Shown here piece by piece: positions 37,420 to 50,873 of a DNA stretch of 64,000 nucleotides (position 1 is its first letter; every line of letters begins with the position of its first letter). A model generated the notes under the pieces. The model was not told the origin of the DNA, ran no database searches, and saw only the letters and a program-made list of their open reading frames with translations. The position numbers and the translations under genes are program-made. This DNA is from Rhodovulum euryhalinum (lineage in GTDB: Bacteria; Pseudomonadota; Alphaproteobacteria; Rhodobacterales; Rhodobacteraceae): contig NZ_SLWW01000003.1 of the NCBI RefSeq assembly GCF_004342445.1, forward strand, positions 269,987 to 333,986, read 5' to 3'.

Positions 37420-37678
37420 GGGGTGCGCGATACACAATCGGCGGCGGGCTTTCCAGTGGAGATCGAGAAGCCCGGCCGGGGACGCATGCGGCCTTGCGCG
37501 GCAGGTGTGGCTGCGGCACCAGACGGAAAGTCTGAAAATCCCGTAAAGAAACCCGGGTTTCGCTACGCGCTGGGCGCAAGGCGGGCCTTCCGATCGGGCA
37601 TTGGAAATGGCAGCGCGCCTGACTTATCTTGCAGCCCATGGGAGGAAACAACTGTGAACCGGCAGGAGTTTCCAAAAG

Positions 37679-37885
37679 ATGGCAGTTGCACATACCGATG
37701 TCTCGGGCCGCAAGGGGTCGATCCTTCTTGCCGTGCTCGACATGCTGATCCGGGTGATGGAAAACCATCCCCACACCCGCCAGATCGAACGGTTGAACGC
37801 CCTCAGCGACGAGGATCTGGCCGCCAGGGGCCTGACCCGGCAGGACGTGATCCGCCATATCTTCCGCGATCGCTACTACCTCTGA
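37679..37885 (+). CDS. DUF1127 small protein
   Basis: 68 residues. The C-terminal part TRQIERLNALSDEDLAARGL then TRQDVIRHIF is the DUF1127 arginine-rich-type module; in related alphaproteobacteria such proteins are RNA-associated and stress-linked (e.g. with the CcsR small RNAs in Rhodobacter). GGAG lies about 11 bases upstream. Monocistronic. Confidence 0.8.
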   Translation: MAVAHTDVSGRKGSILLAVLDMLIRVMENHPHTRQIERLNALSDEDLAARGLTRQDVIRHIFRDRYYL

Positions 37886-37963
37886 CGTACCGCGCGGGCC
37901 ACGACATCCGGGCGCCTTTCCCCGGGAAAGGCGCCTTCGTCCCGAATGGCCGAGCGCGATGTC

Positions 37964-38896
37964 TCAGGGGGCGATGACGCCCATCGGCGGCCTGTCGCTG
38001 CGTTCGTCGAGTTCGGCCAGACGGCGGAGGAAATGCGGCCGGTTGCGGCTTTGCAGCACATGCCGGCAGAGCAGGGCGCCAAGCCGCGGCCGGTTCCCTG
38101 CCGCAACCCGGTCGAGCAGCGCGTCGAGATAGGGGGCATGATCCCGCCGCGCCCGGAACAGCCGGTGAAAGACCCGCGCCGAAAGCTGGCCCTCGCCCGC
38201 CGCGTCGATCAGTTCGGGAAGGATCCCCATCGCCATCAGCCGGTCCTCGAGCCCGCCGCCGCACAGCGGCGTGCGCAGGTGAACCACGTTCGTGCCGCGG
38301 AACATCGCGGCATGCATCGCGTCCAGCGGCCGCGTCGGATCGTAGAGGATCATCGCCAGTTCCGCCGCCTCGACCATGTCGGGGGCGAAACCGAAGCGCG
38401 AGGTGAAGTCCAGCCGGCGCGCCGCGGGATAGCGGCGGTCCCATCCGGCCAGCGCCGGATCCAGCGTCGCCTGCGGTTCCAGCGCGATCACCGTGGCGCC
38501 CGGCGCGGCGACCGAAAAGGCCGCGGCGGCATGGCCGCACGGCCCGGCGCCATAGAACACCACGCGGTCGAAGCGGTCGAAATAGCCCTCGTCGATCAGC
38601 CGGTCGAAATACGCATGGACCGCGGGGTCGCGGAACCAGGTGTCGCCGCGCGCGGCCAGCGTCAGCCGCGACCAGCCCGCGGGTTCTGCCAGGTCCGCGG
38701 CCAGCGGCCGGCCCGCGCGTCCGCGGGCGAAGAGATCCCCGGCCTGTTCGAAGGTGACCAGCAGGACCGCGTCATCCTCGGCACGGATCGCCGCATGGTC
38801 CGGCCCCAGCGGCTGGACCACCGCACGATCCCCGGCGCCGAGCAGCCTGTCCTGCCAGATGAAGGTCTGATCCACGTTGCCGATTCTGTCCTTCAT
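37964..38896 (-). CDS. Conserved-looking hypothetical protein, alpha/beta-hydrolase-like core
   Basis: 310 residues, no signal. The middle has VVFYGAGPCGHAAAAFSVAA followed by ATVIALEPQATLDP. This resembles the nucleophile-elbow and following strand of bacterial alpha/beta-hydrolases, but the nucleophile position is Pro-Cys rather than Ser, so catalysis is doubtful. The C-terminus is Arg/His-rich. It is flanked by the DUF1127 and LysE genes with no obvious operon. Function unknown. Confidence 0.6.
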   Translation of the reverse strand: MKDRIGNVDQTFIWQDRLLGAGDRAVVQPLGPDHAAIRAEDDAVLLVTFEQAGDLFARGRAGRPLAADLAEPAGWSRLTLAARGDTWFRDPAVHAYFDRLIDEGYFDRFDRVVFYGAGPCGHAAAAFSVAAPGATVIALEPQATLDPALAGWDRRYPAARRLDFTSRFGFAPDMVEAAELAMILYDPTRPLDAMHAAMFRGTNVVHLRTPLCGGGLEDRLMAMGILPELIDAAGEGQLSARVFHRLFRARRDHAPYLDALLDRVAAGNRPRLGALLCRHVLQSRNRPHFLRRLAELDERSDRPPMGVIAP

Positions 38897-38985
38897 GGCG
38901 CCCCCTCATAGAGGGGCATGATAGCAACATATGGGCGATCGAGAAAGGTCCGACACCATATTTGCCATAGGCCGGGGGCAGGTGG

Positions 38986-39606
38986 TCAGCCGCGCGCAGC
39001 ACTTGCGGTCAACGCGCCCATGCCGATCAGCGCGCCGCCACCTGCCCGGGTCATCCAGCGCAGGACCGCGGGGCGCCGGATTCGGGCGCGCAGCCGGTCG
39101 GCGAGCAACGCATAGGCCAGCGCGTTCAGCGCCGCGAGCCCCACGAAGGTCGCGATCAGCACCGCGAATTGCGGGGCCAGCGCCGCGTCGGGCCGCAGGA
39201 ACTGGGGCACGAACGCGATGAAGAAGGCGATGGACTTGGGGTTCAGCGCGGTGACAGTCGCGGCATGGGCAAAGATCGCGCGCGCCGGGCGCGGCTCGGG
39301 CGCGATCTCGGCCGCCAGCACAGGCCGTGACCGGATCAGCCTGACCCCCAGCCAGATCAGGTAGGCCGCGCCGATCCATTTCAGCAGGGTGAACAGCGTG
39401 GCCGAGGCCAGCACCAGTGCGCCCAGCCCCGCCAGCGACGCGCTCATCGCGACCAGATCCCCCAGCGCCACCCCCAGCGCCATCGCGACCGCAACCCGCC
39501 GCCCCTGGCTGAGGGCATAGGACAGCACCAGCAGGATCGTCGGGCCGGGGATGACCAGCAGCACCGCCGAGGCCGCGGCGAAGGCCAGCCAGAGATCGAG
39601 GGGCAT
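38986..39606 (-). CDS. LysE/RhtB family amino-acid exporter
   Basis: 206 residues from ATG 39606, with about six membrane segments. The LysE signature is present: FAAASAVLLVIPGPTILLVL at the N-terminus, GLGALVLASATLFTLLKWIG and AYLIWLGVRLI in the middle, NPKSIAFFIAFVPQFL later. It exports an amino acid or homoserine lactone; the substrate is not predictable. Confidence 0.9.
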   Translation of the reverse strand: MPLDLWLAFAAASAVLLVIPGPTILLVLSYALSQGRRVAVAMALGVALGDLVAMSASLAGLGALVLASATLFTLLKWIGAAYLIWLGVRLIRSRPVLAAEIAPEPRPARAIFAHAATVTALNPKSIAFFIAFVPQFLRPDAALAPQFAVLIATFVGLAALNALAYALLADRLRARIRRPAVLRWMTRAGGGALIGMGALTASAARG

Positions 39607-39724
39607 GGTCGGGACTCCCTTTCCCGCCAGTTCAGCCACGCCCGGTCCGACGAGGCAACTGCAAATGCACGGCCACCCGCGGGCGCGGATGTCGCACGGC
39701 CCCGCGCGGCCGCCCGCTGGCCTC

Positions 39725-40945
39725 TCAGAAGAACGCCTGAAGCCCCGTCTGGGCCCGCCCCAGGATCAGCGCGTGGATGTCATGCGTGCCCTCGTAGGTG
39801 TTCACGGTCTCCAGGTTGATCATATGCCGCATCACCGGGAAGGCGTCGGAAATCCCGTTGCCGCCATGCATGTCACGGGCGGCGCGCGCGATCTCCAGCG
39901 CCTTGCCGCAATTGTTGCGCTTGATCAGGCTGATCATCTCGGGCGCGGCGCGCCCCTCGTCCATCAGCCGTCCGACCTGCAGGCAGGCGTGCAGCCCCAG
40001 CGAAATCTCGGTCTGCATGTCCGCCAGCTTCTTCTGGTAAAGCTGCGTGCCCGCCAGCGGCTTGCCGAACTGCGTGCGGTCAAGCCCGTAGGCGCGCGCC
40101 GCATGCCAGCAGGCCTCGGCCGCCCCCATCACCCCCCAGGCGATGCCATAGCGCGCCCGGTTCAGGCAGCCGAACGGCCCCTTCAGCCCCTCGACGCCCG
40201 GCAGCAGGGCGTCCTCGCCGACCTCGACCCCGTCCATCACGATCTCGCCCGTGGGCGAGGCGCGCAAGGACAGCTTGCCCTCGATCTTCGGCGCCGACAG
40301 TCCCTTCAGGCCCTTGTCCAGGACGAAGCCCCTGATCTTGCCGCCATGGGCCTCGGACCTGGCCCAGACCACGAAGACATCGGCGAAGGGGCTGTTGGAA
40401 ATCCAGGTCTTGGTCCCGGTCAGCCGGTAGCCGCCCGCGATCCTTTCGGCCCGCGTCTTCATCCCCGCGGGATCCGAGCCCGCATCGGGTTCGGTCAGCC
40501 CGAAACAGCCGATCAGTTCGCCCTTCGCCAGCCCCGGCAGGTATTTCCGCCGCTGCGCGTCCGTCCCGTAGGCCTGGATCGGGTACATCACGAGGCTGGA
40601 CTGCACGCTCATCATCGACCGGTACCCCGAATCCACCCGCTCGATCTCGCGCGCGATCAGGCCATAGGTCACATAGGACGCGCCCAGCCCGCCATGGTCC
40701 TCGGGCACCGTCACCCCCAGAAGCCCCGCCGCCCCCATCTCGGCGAACAGCCCGGGCTCCACCCGGTCCTCGCGATAGGCCGCCGTCACCCGCGGCGCCA
40801 GCCGCTCCTGCGCGAAGGTGCGCGCCGCATCCCGCAGCATCCGCTCGTCCTCATCCAGCCGGTCCTCCAGCCGCAGCGCATCCTCCCAGTCGAACCGCGC
40901 GAGATCGGGGGCGTCCTTGGGCTTGGGCGGCACGGCGCTGTCCAT
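39725..40945 (-). CDS. gcdH: Glutaryl-CoA dehydrogenase
   Basis: 406 residues from ATG 40945 with AGGAGG eight bases upstream. The acyl-CoA dehydrogenase fold has the GCDH-specific [13 protein letters not shown] opening and the catalytic Glu in [20 protein letters not shown]. It oxidises and decarboxylates glutaryl-CoA to crotonyl-CoA in lysine, tryptophan and aromatic breakdown. Divergent from the coxD-like gene. Confidence 0.93.
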   Translation of the reverse strand: MDSAVPPKPKDAPDLARFDWEDALRLEDRLDEDERMLRDAARTFAQERLAPRVTAAYREDRVEPGLFAEMGAAGLLGVTVPEDHGGLGASYVTYGLIAREIERVDSGYRSMMSVQSSLVMYPIQAYGTDAQRRKYLPGLAKGELIGCFGLTEPDAGSDPAGMKTRAERIAGGYRLTGTKTWISNSPFADVFVVWARSEAHGGKIRGFVLDKGLKGLSAPKIEGKLSLRASPTGEIVMDGVEVGEDALLPGVEGLKGPFGCLNRARYGIAWGVMGAAEACWHAARAYGLDRTQFGKPLAGTQLYQKKLADMQTEISLGLHACLQVGRLMDEGRAAPEMISLIKRNNCGKALEIARAARDMHGGNGISDAFPVMRHMINLETVNTYEGTHDIHALILGRAQTGLQAFF

Positions 40946-41081
40946 CTGATGTCCTCCTTTTGGCCTATGGACGAGCCATAGCGCGACCGGGCAGGGTGGG
41001 GCAATCGCCGCCGCCGGCCCGCCCCGCTTGACCGGGCGCGCCCGCCGGGGCAGCAAGGGAACGGGAACGGGAGGAACGCGC

Positions 41082-42005
41082 ATGGGCGGGACGGTCGGCT
41101 CGATCGACGAGGTGCAGCAACTGCTGTCGGGGCAGAATTACGTCTGCGGGCGGGCGCTGGCGACGGTGACCTTCCTGTCGCTCCGCCTCGGCAAGCCGCT
41201 TTTCCTGGAAGGCGAGCCCGGCACCGGCAAGACCGAGATCGCCAAGGCCATCGCCGCGGCGCTGGGCCGCCGGCTGATCCGGCTGCAATGCTACGAGGGG
41301 CTGGACGCGGCCAGCGCGGTCTACGAATGGAACTTCGCCGAGCAGATGATCGCGATCCGCACCGCCGAGGCCGTGGGCTTCGAAGGCGCGGGCGCGGACC
41401 GCACCGCGCTCAAGGACGAACTCTTCTCGCCCGAATACCTCATCGAACGCCCGCTGCTGCAGGCCATGCGCCCCCAGGTCGAGGGCCCGCCGGTGCTGCT
41501 GATCGACGAGCTTGACCGCACCGACGAACCCTTCGAGGCCTTCCTGCTCGAGGCGCTCAGCGACTTCCAGGTGACGATCCCCGAACTCGGCACGATCCGC
41601 GCCGAGGCGCCCCCCATCGTCGTCATCACCTCGAACCGCACGCGCGAGGTGCACGACGCGCTCAAGCGCCGCTGCCTCTACCACTGGGTGGATTACCCCA
41701 GCTTCGACCGGGAACTCGACATCCTGCATGCCCGCGCCCCCGAGGCCGCCGAGACGCTGAGCCGCGAGATCGTCGCCTTCGTCCAGAAGCTCCGCGCGCA
41801 GGACCTGTTCAAGAAACCGGGCGTCGCCGAGACCATCGACTGGGCCAAATGCCTGCTCGCCCTCGACGTGATCGACCTCAGCCCGCAGGTGATCGCCGAC
41901 ACGATCGGCGCGCTTCTGAAATACCAGGACGACATCCAGAGGATCGAGGGCTCCGAGGCCAAGCGCCTGCTCGACGAGGTCCGCGCGGAACTCGCGCCGG
42001 CCTGA
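41082..42005 (+). CDS. coxD: CoxD-like MoxR-family AAA ATPase
   Basis: 307 residues from ATG 41082 with GGGAGGA upstream. Walker [10 protein letters not shown], Walker [21 protein letters not shown], and sensor [15 protein letters not shown] fit the MoxR/CoxD class. In CO-oxidising bacteria CoxD with CoxE inserts the S and Cu or otherwise matures the Mo centre. Followed by a VWA protein, the standard ATPase-VWA pair. Confidence 0.87.
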   Translation: MGGTVGSIDEVQQLLSGQNYVCGRALATVTFLSLRLGKPLFLEGEPGTGKTEIAKAIAAALGRRLIRLQCYEGLDAASAVYEWNFAEQMIAIRTAEAVGFEGAGADRTALKDELFSPEYLIERPLLQAMRPQVEGPPVLLIDELDRTDEPFEAFLLEALSDFQVTIPELGTIRAEAPPIVVITSNRTREVHDALKRRCLYHWVDYPSFDRELDILHARAPEAAETLSREIVAFVQKLRAQDLFKKPGVAETIDWAKCLLALDVIDLSPQVIADTIGALLKYQDDIQRIEGSEAKRLLDEVRAELAPA

Positions 42006-42007
42006 AT

Positions 42008-42062
42008 CTTCTTCTGGCCGGAAATATCCTCGGGGGGTCCGGGGGGCAGACAGCCCCCCGGC
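42008..42062 (-). repeat. Dispersed intergenic repeat, diverged copy
   Basis: CTTCTTCTGGCCGGAAATAT then CCTCGGGGGGTCCGGGGGGC and AGACAGCCCCCCGGCC. The hairpin half is retained with six-base G and C runs. It lies between coxD and coxE, so it is transcribed within an operon. Confidence 0.65.
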
Positions 42063-42088
42063 CTCTCCACCAAAGCCCGAGGCCCAAG

Positions 42089-43348
42089 ATGGCATCCCTC
42101 CCCCCGCTCGACATCCCCGACGACGGCAAGCTTTCCCACAACATCCTCCATTTCGCCCGCGCGCTCCGCAAGGCCGGGCTGCCCGTAGGCCCCGGCCGGG
42201 TGATCGACGCGATCCGCGCGGTCGAGGCGGCGGGGTTCTCGGAACGGGGCGATTTCTACCACACGCTGGCGGCATGCTTTCTCTCGCGCCCCGAGCACCG
42301 GCAGGTCTACGATCAGGTGTTCCGGCTCTACTGGCGCGATCCGCGGTTCCTCGAACACATGATGAGCCTGATGCTGCCCTCGGTGCGCGGTGTCGCCGAG
42401 GAACGCGCCGCCAGGGCCGCCGAGAAACGCGCCGCCGAGGCGCTGCTCGAAGGGGTCGAGCGGGACGTGCCCGACCTGCCCCGCGAGGAGGGCGGCGAAG
42501 AGATCGAGATCGACGCCGCCCAGACCCATTCCGGCCGCGAACGGCTCAAGACGCTCGACTTCGAGCAGATGAGCACCGCCGAGGTGGCCGAGGCGAAACG
42601 GATGCTTGCGCGGCTCAGCCTGCCGGTCAAGCCGCTGGCCTCGCGCCGCACCCGCGCCGACCGGTACGGGCGAAGCCCCGACTGGCGCGGCACGATGCGC
42701 GCGGCGCTGCGCCAGGGCGGCGAGATCCGCGACTTTGCCCGCAAGCGGCGGCGCACCCGCTGGCCCAATCTCGTCGTGCTCTGCGACATCTCGGGCTCGA
42801 TGTCGCAATATTCGCGCATGGTGCTGCATTTCCTGCATGCGGTCGCCAACGAGAAGGGGGCGGGCTGGGCGCGCGTGCATGCCTTCACCTTCGGTACGCG
42901 GCTGACCAACATCACCCGGCAACTCGCCAACCGCGATGTCGACGCGGCGCTGGCCGCCGCGGGCGCCGAGGCGCAGGACTGGGAGGGTGGCACCCGAATC
43001 GCCTCTGCGTTGCATGCCTTCAACCGCGACTGGTCCCGCCGGGTGCTGGGCAGCGGTGCCGTCGTGCTGCTGATCACCGACGGGCTGGACCGCGACGAGG
43101 CGGACACCTTGTCGCAGGAGATGGAGCGGCTGCACCTGTCGGCCCGCCGCCTCATCTGGATCAATCCGCTGCTGCGCTGGGACGGCTTCGCGCCCAGGGC
43201 CCGCGGAATAAGGGCGATGCTGCCCCATGTGGACTGTTTCCGCGCGGGCCATTCGATCGCCTCGCTCGAGGCGCTGGCCGAGGCGATCTCGCGTGCCGAC
43301 GATACCGGCGAGCGTGACCGGATGCTGCGGCGGATGCGACATTCCTGA
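42089..43348 (+). CDS. coxE: CoxE-like VWA-domain protein
   Basis: 419 residues from ATG 42089. The N-terminal helical region has NILHFARALRKAGLPVGPGR. The C-terminal von Willebrand A domain carries a MIDAS motif DISGSMS and a later ITDGLDRDE. CoxE partners the CoxD ATPase in maturing molybdenum hydroxylases. Separated from coxD by 83 bp with a diverged dispersed repeat; the structural genes coxSLM lie 3.7 kb further on. Confidence 0.88.
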   Translation: MASLPPLDIPDDGKLSHNILHFARALRKAGLPVGPGRVIDAIRAVEAAGFSERGDFYHTLAACFLSRPEHRQVYDQVFRLYWRDPRFLEHMMSLMLPSVRGVAEERAARAAEKRAAEALLEGVERDVPDLPREEGGEEIEIDAAQTHSGRERLKTLDFEQMSTAEVAEAKRMLARLSLPVKPLASRRTRADRYGRSPDWRGTMRAALRQGGEIRDFARKRRRTRWPNLVVLCDISGSMSQYSRMVLHFLHAVANEKGAGWARVHAFTFGTRLTNITRQLANRDVDAALAAAGAEAQDWEGGTRIASALHAFNRDWSRRVLGSGAVVLLITDGLDRDEADTLSQEMERLHLSARRLIWINPLLRWDGFAPRARGIRAMLPHVDCFRAGHSIASLEALAEAISRADDTGERDRMLRRMRHS

Positions 43349-43353
43349 CAGGC

Positions 43354-43367
43354 TTGATCTGGATCAA
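43354..43367 (+). promoter_or_regulatory. FNR box with downstream -10 element
   Basis: TTGATCTGGATCAA, a perfect FNR/FnrL consensus (TTGAT-N4-ATCAA). A -10-like TACATT at 43388-43393 is at the distance of a class II FNR-activated promoter, predicting a start near 43400. The next thing downstream is a terminator at 43530, not a gene. Confidence 0.75.
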
Positions 43368-43399
43368 GGTCGCCGCCCGGCAAAACATACATTCAGCAT

Positions 43400-43565
43400 G
43401 CGTCGTTTGTGACGATGCGCGCAAGTTCCCGGCATGCATCGGAAAAAATCGCAGATGATGCCCGTGTTCTTTCCCGACGCGGGGTCCCGGGCGCCCGAGG
43501 GCCCTCCCTCCCTCGACGCCACTTTCAGAAACGCCGTGGGCCCTCCCTCCCACGGCGTTTTTCTT
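43400..43565 (+). ncRNA. Candidate FNR-activated small RNA with CCCTCCC motifs
   Basis: About 165 nt between the predicted FNR-dependent start and a strong terminator. A 5' hairpin can form at about 43401-43418 (GCGTCG with CGATGC). The CU-rich motif CCCTCCCTCCCT appears in single-stranded context at about 43502-43513, and again as the loop of the terminator (43541-43548). CU-rich anti-Shine-Dalgarno motifs occur in alphaproteobacterial sRNAs such as the CcsR family of Rhodobacter. An open frame 43434-43661 runs through the terminator and is not credible. Expression is unproven. Confidence 0.55.
43530..43564 (+). terminator. Rho-independent terminator of the candidate sRNA
   Basis: AACGCCGTGGG (43530-43540), loop CCCTCCCT, CCCACGGCGTT (43549-43559), then a T-run. 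Perfect 11-bp stem. Confidence 0.85.
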
Positions 43566-43578
43566 TGGCGCGGCATGA

Positions 43579-43592
43579 TTGATCTGGATCGG
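43579..43592 (+). promoter_or_regulatory. Imperfect FNR-type box upstream of the YeeE genes
   Basis: TTGATCTGGATCGG: left half matches FNR, the last two bases of the right half do not. It repeats the core of the box at 43354 and lies 60 bp before the YeeE start. Confidence 0.45.
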
Positions 43593-43615
43593 CACCGTCC
43601 GCCGTGCCAGAGTTT

Positions 43616-43633
43616 CATTCGAAATAACGAATG
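43616..43633 (+). promoter_or_regulatory. Palindromic operator upstream of the sulfur-transporter genes
   Basis: CATTCGAAATAACGAATG: six-base perfect arms. It fits ATTC-N8-GAAT, the form reported for ArsR-type sulfide/persulfide sensors (BigR/SqrR). It is 18 bp before the ATG, over the probable transcription start, a repressor position. Confidence 0.55.
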
Positions 43634-43651
43634 TTACGAGGGGGACAACCC

Positions 43652-44194
43652 ATGGTTCTGAACTGGAAGATCGGCGGGCCATTGCTCGGTCTCGTCTTTT
43701 TCCTCGCCGTGCTGCTGGTCAAGCCGATCGGCGTGTCCACGCAGTTCGTCGTGGCCGACGGCATCCTCTGGGACCGCCAGGTGCCGGACATCATCACCCA
43801 GGCGGCGGATGGCGGCTGGACCTCGTCCAACGCCTATCTGGCGAAATACGCCGACGAGATCGCCAATCCGGTGAACTACAACTTCATCTTCGTCGCCGCG
43901 ATGATGGGTGGCGCGTTGCTGTCCTCGCTGGTCTTCGGCCGCATTTCCCTGCGCGAGCGGATGCTGCCGGATCTGTGGCGTGCGAATTTCAGTGCCGGCT
44001 GGATCGGCCGCTGGGTCATCGCCTTTTTCGGCGGCATGCTGGTGCTGTACGGCGCGCGGATGGCGGGGGGCTGCACCTCGGGGCACATGATGTCGGGGAT
44101 GATGCAGACCGCGGTGTCGGGCTACATCTTCGCCTTCGGGGCGTTCCTGACGGCGTTTCCGACCGCCCGTGTCCTGCTGAAGAAGGAGGGCTGA
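43652..44194 (+). CDS. YeeE/YedE family sulfur-compound transporter, first half
   Basis: 180 residues from ATG 43652 with GAGGGGG upstream. About five membrane helices and the signature GARMAGGCTSGHMMSG with the conserved Cys of YeeE/YedE (TsuA-type) transporters of thiosulfate or related ions. Together with the next gene it makes a two-part transporter, an arrangement common in alphaproteobacteria. The upstream operator fits control by reduced sulfur, in line with the Sox genes at the window start. Confidence 0.85.
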   Translation: MVLNWKIGGPLLGLVFFLAVLLVKPIGVSTQFVVADGILWDRQVPDIITQAADGGWTSSNAYLAKYADEIANPVNYNFIFVAAMMGGALLSSLVFGRISLRERMLPDLWRANFSAGWIGRWVIAFFGGMLVLYGARMAGGCTSGHMMSGMMQTAVSGYIFAFGAFLTAFPTARVLLKKEG

Positions 44195-44195
44195 G

Positions 44196-44798
44196 ATGGA
44201 GATCGTTCTTGCCATCGTGATCGGCGGCCTGTTCGGCGCCGTTCTGGAACGCATCGGCGCGACCGATCCGAACTGGATTGGCCGGATGCTGAACCTGACC
44301 AACATCCACCTGATGAAGACGATCCTGGTGGCCATCGGCACCGCCTCGATCCTGATGTTCGGCGGCCAGATGCTGGGCTTGGTCGAGGTCGGGAACATGT
44401 CGGTCAAGGCGATTCATGTGGGCGTGCTGCTGGGCGGCGCGATCCTGGGGATCGGCTGGGCGGTGTCGGGGTTCTGCCCCGGCACCGGGGTCTGTGCGGC
44501 GGCCACGGGGCGGCTGGACGCGTGGTTCTTCGTGGCCGGCGGCCTGGTCGGGGCGGGGGCCTATGCGCTGACCTACCCGTTCTGGGAACAGATCGGCTTT
44601 CTCAAGGGCGACAAGTGGACCATCGGGGCGATCCCCGGGGCCGACTACCCGGCGGCGCTGCCGAACCTGCCCTTCACCGGCGACATGCTGGGGATCGGGA
44701 TCGGCGCGGCCTTCATCCTGATCGCGATCATCCTGCCTCGCCGGCTTGTGGGACACAAGGCGCCCGCGGGCGAGCGTGGGGCCGAACCGGCCGAGTAA
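44196..44798 (+). CDS. YeeE/YedE family sulfur-compound transporter, second half
   Basis: 200 residues, starting two bases after the previous stop. About six membrane helices. Contains GWAVSGFCPGTGVCAAATGR with the paired Cys of this family (SGFCPGT). A periplasmic loop carries DYPAALPNLPF. Works with the previous gene; substrate probably thiosulfate, sulfite or another small sulfur species. No associated tusA/sirA-like gene follows. Confidence 0.85.
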   Translation: MEIVLAIVIGGLFGAVLERIGATDPNWIGRMLNLTNIHLMKTILVAIGTASILMFGGQMLGLVEVGNMSVKAIHVGVLLGGAILGIGWAVSGFCPGTGVCAAATGRLDAWFFVAGGLVGAGAYALTYPFWEQIGFLKGDKWTIGAIPGADYPAALPNLPFTGDMLGIGIGAAFILIAIILPRRLVGHKAPAGERGAEPAE

Positions 44799-44820
44799 GC
44801 CGTTCCCGTCCGGCAGTCCG

Positions 44821-44852
44821 GGGCGCCGCGGGGTCTTCCGCGGCGCCCTTTT
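44821..44852 (+). terminator. Terminator after the YeeE pair
   Basis: GGGCGCCGCGG (44821-44831) and CCGCGGCGCCC (44838-44848) followed by TTTT. Confidence 0.85.
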
Positions 44853-44919
44853 CGTTGGTGATTCCCTCTGGCGAAGCCGCCCCGCGGCCCCCATTATCGC
44901 CCGAGGGAGGACGGTATTC

Positions 44920-46904
<1,985 letters not shown>

Positions 46905-46956
46905 GGCCCGGACCCGCCCGATTCCGGCCCCCGGAATCGGCGGCCGAACCTAGACC

Positions 46957-47003
46957 AAAGCATGTGTAAATCAACGGTTCTCAAACCTTGTTCCCCATGC
47001 TTT
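46957..47003 (+). promoter_or_regulatory. Inverted repeat upstream of coxS
   Basis: AAAGCATG (46957-46964) and CATGCTTT (46996-47003), perfect 8-bp arms 31 bp apart, in the 128-bp gap before coxS. An additional hairpin CGATTCCGG/CCGGAATCG lies at 46919-46939. Could be operator or mRNA leader structure. Confidence 0.4.
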
Positions 47004-47032
47004 ACTCGCGCCGAGGATAGGGAGGAAAATCG

Positions 47033-47533
47033 ATGACGAAGGTCACGATGACCGTGAACGGCAAGGCCGTTTCCGGAGAGGTTGAGGGACGCACCCTGCT
47101 GTCCCAGTTTCTGCGCGACGGGCTTGGACTGACCGGTACCCATGTCGGCTGCGACACCAGCCAGTGCGGTGCCTGCGTCGTTCATGTGAACGGGCAGGAC
47201 GTGAAATCCTGCACCACGCTTGCACTGGAATGCGAGGGGGCCGAGGTGCGCACGATCGAGGGCATGGCGAACCCCGACGGGTCGCTGTCGGTGATCCAGC
47301 AGGCGTTCCAGGACCATCACGGTCTGCAATGCGGATTCTGCACGCCGGGGATGGTGATGACGGCCTCGGCGCTGCTGGCGCAGAATCCGACCCCCAGCGA
47401 GGCCGAGATCCGGCACTACCTGGAGGGAAACATCTGCCGCTGCACGGGCTACCACAACATCGTCAAGGCGATCATGGCGGCCTCGGGACAGGATGTCAGC
47501 CATCTCGGCAGCGACGCGATCGCCGCCGAATAG
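47033..47533 (+). CDS. coxS: Form II CO-dehydrogenase-like small subunit, [2Fe-2S]
   Basis: 166 residues. The N-terminal plant-type cluster has [12 protein letters not shown] and a Cys near KSCTTLAL. The C-terminal four-helix cluster has CGFCTPGMV and CRCTGYHN. It carries electrons from the Mo centre of the large subunit to FAD in the medium subunit. AGGGAGG lies upstream. Gene order here is S-L-M rather than the M-S-L seen in Afipia/Oligotropha. Confidence 0.92.
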   Translation: MTKVTMTVNGKAVSGEVEGRTLLSQFLRDGLGLTGTHVGCDTSQCGACVVHVNGQDVKSCTTLALECEGAEVRTIEGMANPDGSLSVIQQAFQDHHGLQCGFCTPGMVMTASALLAQNPTPSEAEIRHYLEGNICRCTGYHNIVKAIMAASGQDVSHLGSDAIAAE

Positions 47534-47582
47534 GGCGAGACCGCGAATTTTCGCAGAAAATTCGTTATCCAGGGAGGATATC

Positions 47583-49949
<2,367 letters not shown>

Positions 49950-49961
49950 GGAGGATCACCC

Positions 49962-50753
49962 ATGTACGCATTCGATTTCGTGCGACCCGCGACACTGGAC
50001 GAGGCCGTTGCCGCGCTTGGCGGCGAAGAGGCGCAGGCGCTGGGCGGCGGGCAGACGCTGATCCCCGCGCTCAAGCAGCGGCTGGCCGCACCCGCGACGC
50101 TGGTCAGCCTGACCGGCCTGCCGGAACTCAGGGGGGTGTGTGCCGCCGATGACGGCACGCTTTGCGTGGGCGGGGCGACGACGCATGCCGTGGTCGCGGC
50201 CGAGGCGGCAGCGCATTACCCGGCGCTTGCCGCGCTTGCGGGCAATATCGGCGATCCGGCGGTCCGCAACCGCGGCACGATCGGCGGCAGCGTCGCCAAC
50301 AACGACCCCTCGGCCTGCTATCCGGCCGCGGCGCTGGGGTCGGGGGCGACGATCCGCACCAATACCCGGGACATCGCTGCCGACGACTACTTCCAGGGCA
50401 TGTTCACCACCGCGCTGGAACCGGGCGAGATCATCACCGAGATCCGCTTCCCCGTGCCTGAAAAGGCCGCCTATGTGAAGTTCGAGCAGCCGGCCTCGCG
50501 CTTTGCGCTGGTGGGGGTGTTCGTCGCGAAATACGCCGACGGCGTGCGCGTCGCGGTGACCGGCGCCTCGGAAGAGGGCGTGTTCCGCTGGACCGAGGCC
50601 GAGGCGGCCCTGTCCTCGGATTTCGGTGCGGGTGCGGTCTCGGGGCTGTCGGTCGAGGCCGACATGATGATCGGCGACCTGCATGGCTCGCCCGAGTACC
50701 GCGCCCATCTCGTCAAGGTGCTGACCGGACGGGCGGTGATCGCCGCAGGCTGA
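49962..50753 (+). CDS. coxM: Form II CO-dehydrogenase-like medium subunit, FAD
   Basis: 263 residues. FAD-binding motifs [15 protein letters not shown] (about residues 26-40) and [13 protein letters not shown] (about 107-119). It takes electrons from coxS clusters and passes them on to quinone or another acceptor. Ends at a strong terminator. Confidence 0.92.
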   Translation: MYAFDFVRPATLDEAVAALGGEEAQALGGGQTLIPALKQRLAAPATLVSLTGLPELRGVCAADDGTLCVGGATTHAVVAAEAAAHYPALAALAGNIGDPAVRNRGTIGGSVANNDPSACYPAAALGSGATIRTNTRDIAADDYFQGMFTTALEPGEIITEIRFPVPEKAAYVKFEQPASRFALVGVFVAKYADGVRVAVTGASEEGVFRWTEAEAALSSDFGAGAVSGLSVEADMMIGDLHGSPEYRAHLVKVLTGRAVIAAG

Positions 50754-50775
50754 CCGAGGCCGGGACGAGAACCGG

Positions 50776-50806
50776 ACGCCCCCGCCGTGGAACGGCGGGG
50801 GCGTTT
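50776..50806 (+). terminator. Terminator of the cox operon
   Basis: ACGCCCCCGCCGT (50776-50788), GGA loop, ACGGCGGGGGCGT (50792-50804), then TT. Confidence 0.85.
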
Positions 50807-50873
50807 CCGTGTCATGGCCCCTCCCGCCGTGCGGCGGGGGGCAGGCCGGGCTCTGATGCGGGGCCCCGGGCCG

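Noticed and set aside
43434..43661. Open frame of 75 codons downstream of the FNR box
   Set aside because: It reads through the perfect terminator hairpin and past the YeeE ribosome site; the region fits a non-coding RNA better.
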